Source: an uncultured Pelagibacteraceae bacterium (GTDB taxonomy: Bacteria; Pseudomonadota; Alphaproteobacteria; Pelagibacterales; Pelagibacteraceae). From it: 64,000 nt of DNA. The translations under genes were made by a program, and so were the position numbers. Shown here one piece after another: positions 63,508 through 64,000 of this stretch (its first letter is position 1; each line of letters opens with the position of its first letter). The notes beneath the pieces were generated by a model. It did no database searches and was not told the DNA's origin. It saw only the letters and a list, made by a program, of their open reading frames with translations. The DNA lies in NCBI GenBank assembly GCA_902620525.1, contig CACNIK010000003.1:62001-126000 (forward strand), in the 5' to 3' direction.

Positions 63508-64000
63508 ATGTATGAGAAATTTGGACAATTTATTAACGGAAAATGGCAAAGTTCATCAAGTAATGAAACTTATGAAGTTATAAATCCTGCTACAGAAGAA
63601 GTTTTAGGAAAAGCATCAAAAGCAAATAGCAAAGATATACAATTGGCACTTAAATCTGCTGAAAAAGGGTTAGAGGTATGGAAAAATACTTCTCCATGGG
63701 AAAGATCTAAAATTTTAAGAAACATCTCAGATTTAATTAGAAAAAAAAAAGATATTCTATCTAAGTGGTTAACTTTAGAAGTTGGAAAACCAATTTCAGA
63801 AGCACCAGGTGAAGTTGGAGGTGCTGCTGATATTTTTGAATGGAACTCCGAGGAAACAAAAAGAATTTTTGGTGAAATTAATCAAAGTAGATTTTCAAAT
63901 ACTCGTATTCATGTATATTATCAACCTGTTGGAGTTGTAGCTGCTTTAGTTCCTTGGAATTTTCCAATTGTTTTAGCCTCTAGAAAAATATCAACCGCTT
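63508..64000 (+). CDS. NAD(P)-dependent aldehyde dehydrogenase, 3' end beyond window
   Basis: The first 164 residues of an aldehyde dehydrogenase are visible. FGQFINGKWQ at the N-terminus, VINPATEEVLG, the LTLEVGKPISEAPGEV helix and the conserved VVAALVPWNFPIVLASRK segment (cofactor binding, with the asparagine of PWNFP) are typical. The catalytic cysteine lies downstream of the window. The substrate cannot be assigned; succinate-semialdehyde-type enzymes have similar N-termini. It begins 33 bases after the tRNA-Glu CCA end. Confidence 0.9.
   Translation, partial: MYEKFGQFINGKWQSSSSNETYEVINPATEEVLGKASKANSKDIQLALKSAEKGLEVWKNTSPWERSKILRNISDLIRKKKDILSKWLTLEVGKPISEAPGEVGGAADIFEWNSEETKRIFGEINQSRFSNTRIHVYYQPVGVVAALVPWNFPIVLASRKISTA

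Noticed and set aside
1-64000. CRISPR array, prophage, insertion sequence, toxin-antitoxin or defence island
   Set aside because: I saw no regularly spaced repeats, transposase, integrase, phage structural or known defence genes; nearly all genes are conserved housekeeping genes in conserved order.

Overview
The window is a strongly AT-rich, extremely compact stretch of chromosome. The short intergenic gaps, lysine/asparagine/isoleucine-rich proteins, alphaproteobacterial gene order and a thiamin-riboswitch-controlled symporter (thiV type) all point to a streamlined marine alphaproteobacterium of the SAR11 / Pelagibacter group. That placement is an inference from gene content and order; no 16S gene is present. 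I see no prophage, insertion sequence, CRISPR array, rRNA operon or plasmid module. No gene-free stretch exceeds about 110 bases.

Layout. 1-8775: S10/spc/alpha ribosomal superoperon from rplP (cut by the window edge) through secY and adk, then rpsM-rpsK-rpoA-rplQ behind an internal promoter; rpmD is missing between rpsE and rplO. 8788-14724: pseudouridine synthase, lipB, mgtE, panC, galU and UDP-glucose dehydrogenase, alternating in direction. 14705-21339 (minus strand): ridA, a small secreted protein, topA, plsY, a dihydroorotase-like protein without its metal ligands, pyrB and ruvX. 21394-27529: gatCAB, an O-methyltransferase, trhO and a MATE exporter. 27515-33350: an amino-acid-type ABC permease and binding protein, umuDC behind a LexA-type box, a TPP riboswitch with its symporter, rarD and tRNA-Ser(GCU). 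33352-42938: lytic transglycosylase, dapA, smpB, folK, a shortened Rel/Spo enzyme, pyrE, pdxJ, acpS, lepB, rnc and recO (rpoZ and era absent from their usual places). 42935-50335: hemB, a 2-oxoglutarate oxygenase-like gene, rpiB, glyA, nrdR, ribD-ribE-ribB(A)-ribH and nusB. 50417-55808: proton pyrophosphatase, bamE, a cytochrome bc1 assembly chaperone, rpmF, plsX, ihfA, a MerR-type regulator, rpmG and a chorismate-mutase-like gene (yceD and fabH absent). 55860-64000: ctaA, rplM-rpsI, argC, a lipoprotein, hom, glpX, recJ, tRNA-Glu(TTC) overlapping the recJ end, and the start of an aldehyde dehydrogenase.

How it works together. Nearly everything is core housekeeping: translation, transcription, lipid and envelope precursors, pyrimidine and riboflavin synthesis, and respiration assembly. 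The most instructive signals come from compaction. Convergent genes share stop codons, a coding region ends inside a tRNA gene, two divergent genes overlap at their 5' ends, a riboswitch supplies the ribosome binding site of its own gene, and several conserved neighbours have been deleted. I did not find a convincing new defence or mobile system. The least explained genes are the small secreted protein at 15166-15393, the cysteine-containing lipoprotein at 58895-59398 and the oxygenase-like gene at 44010-44606.
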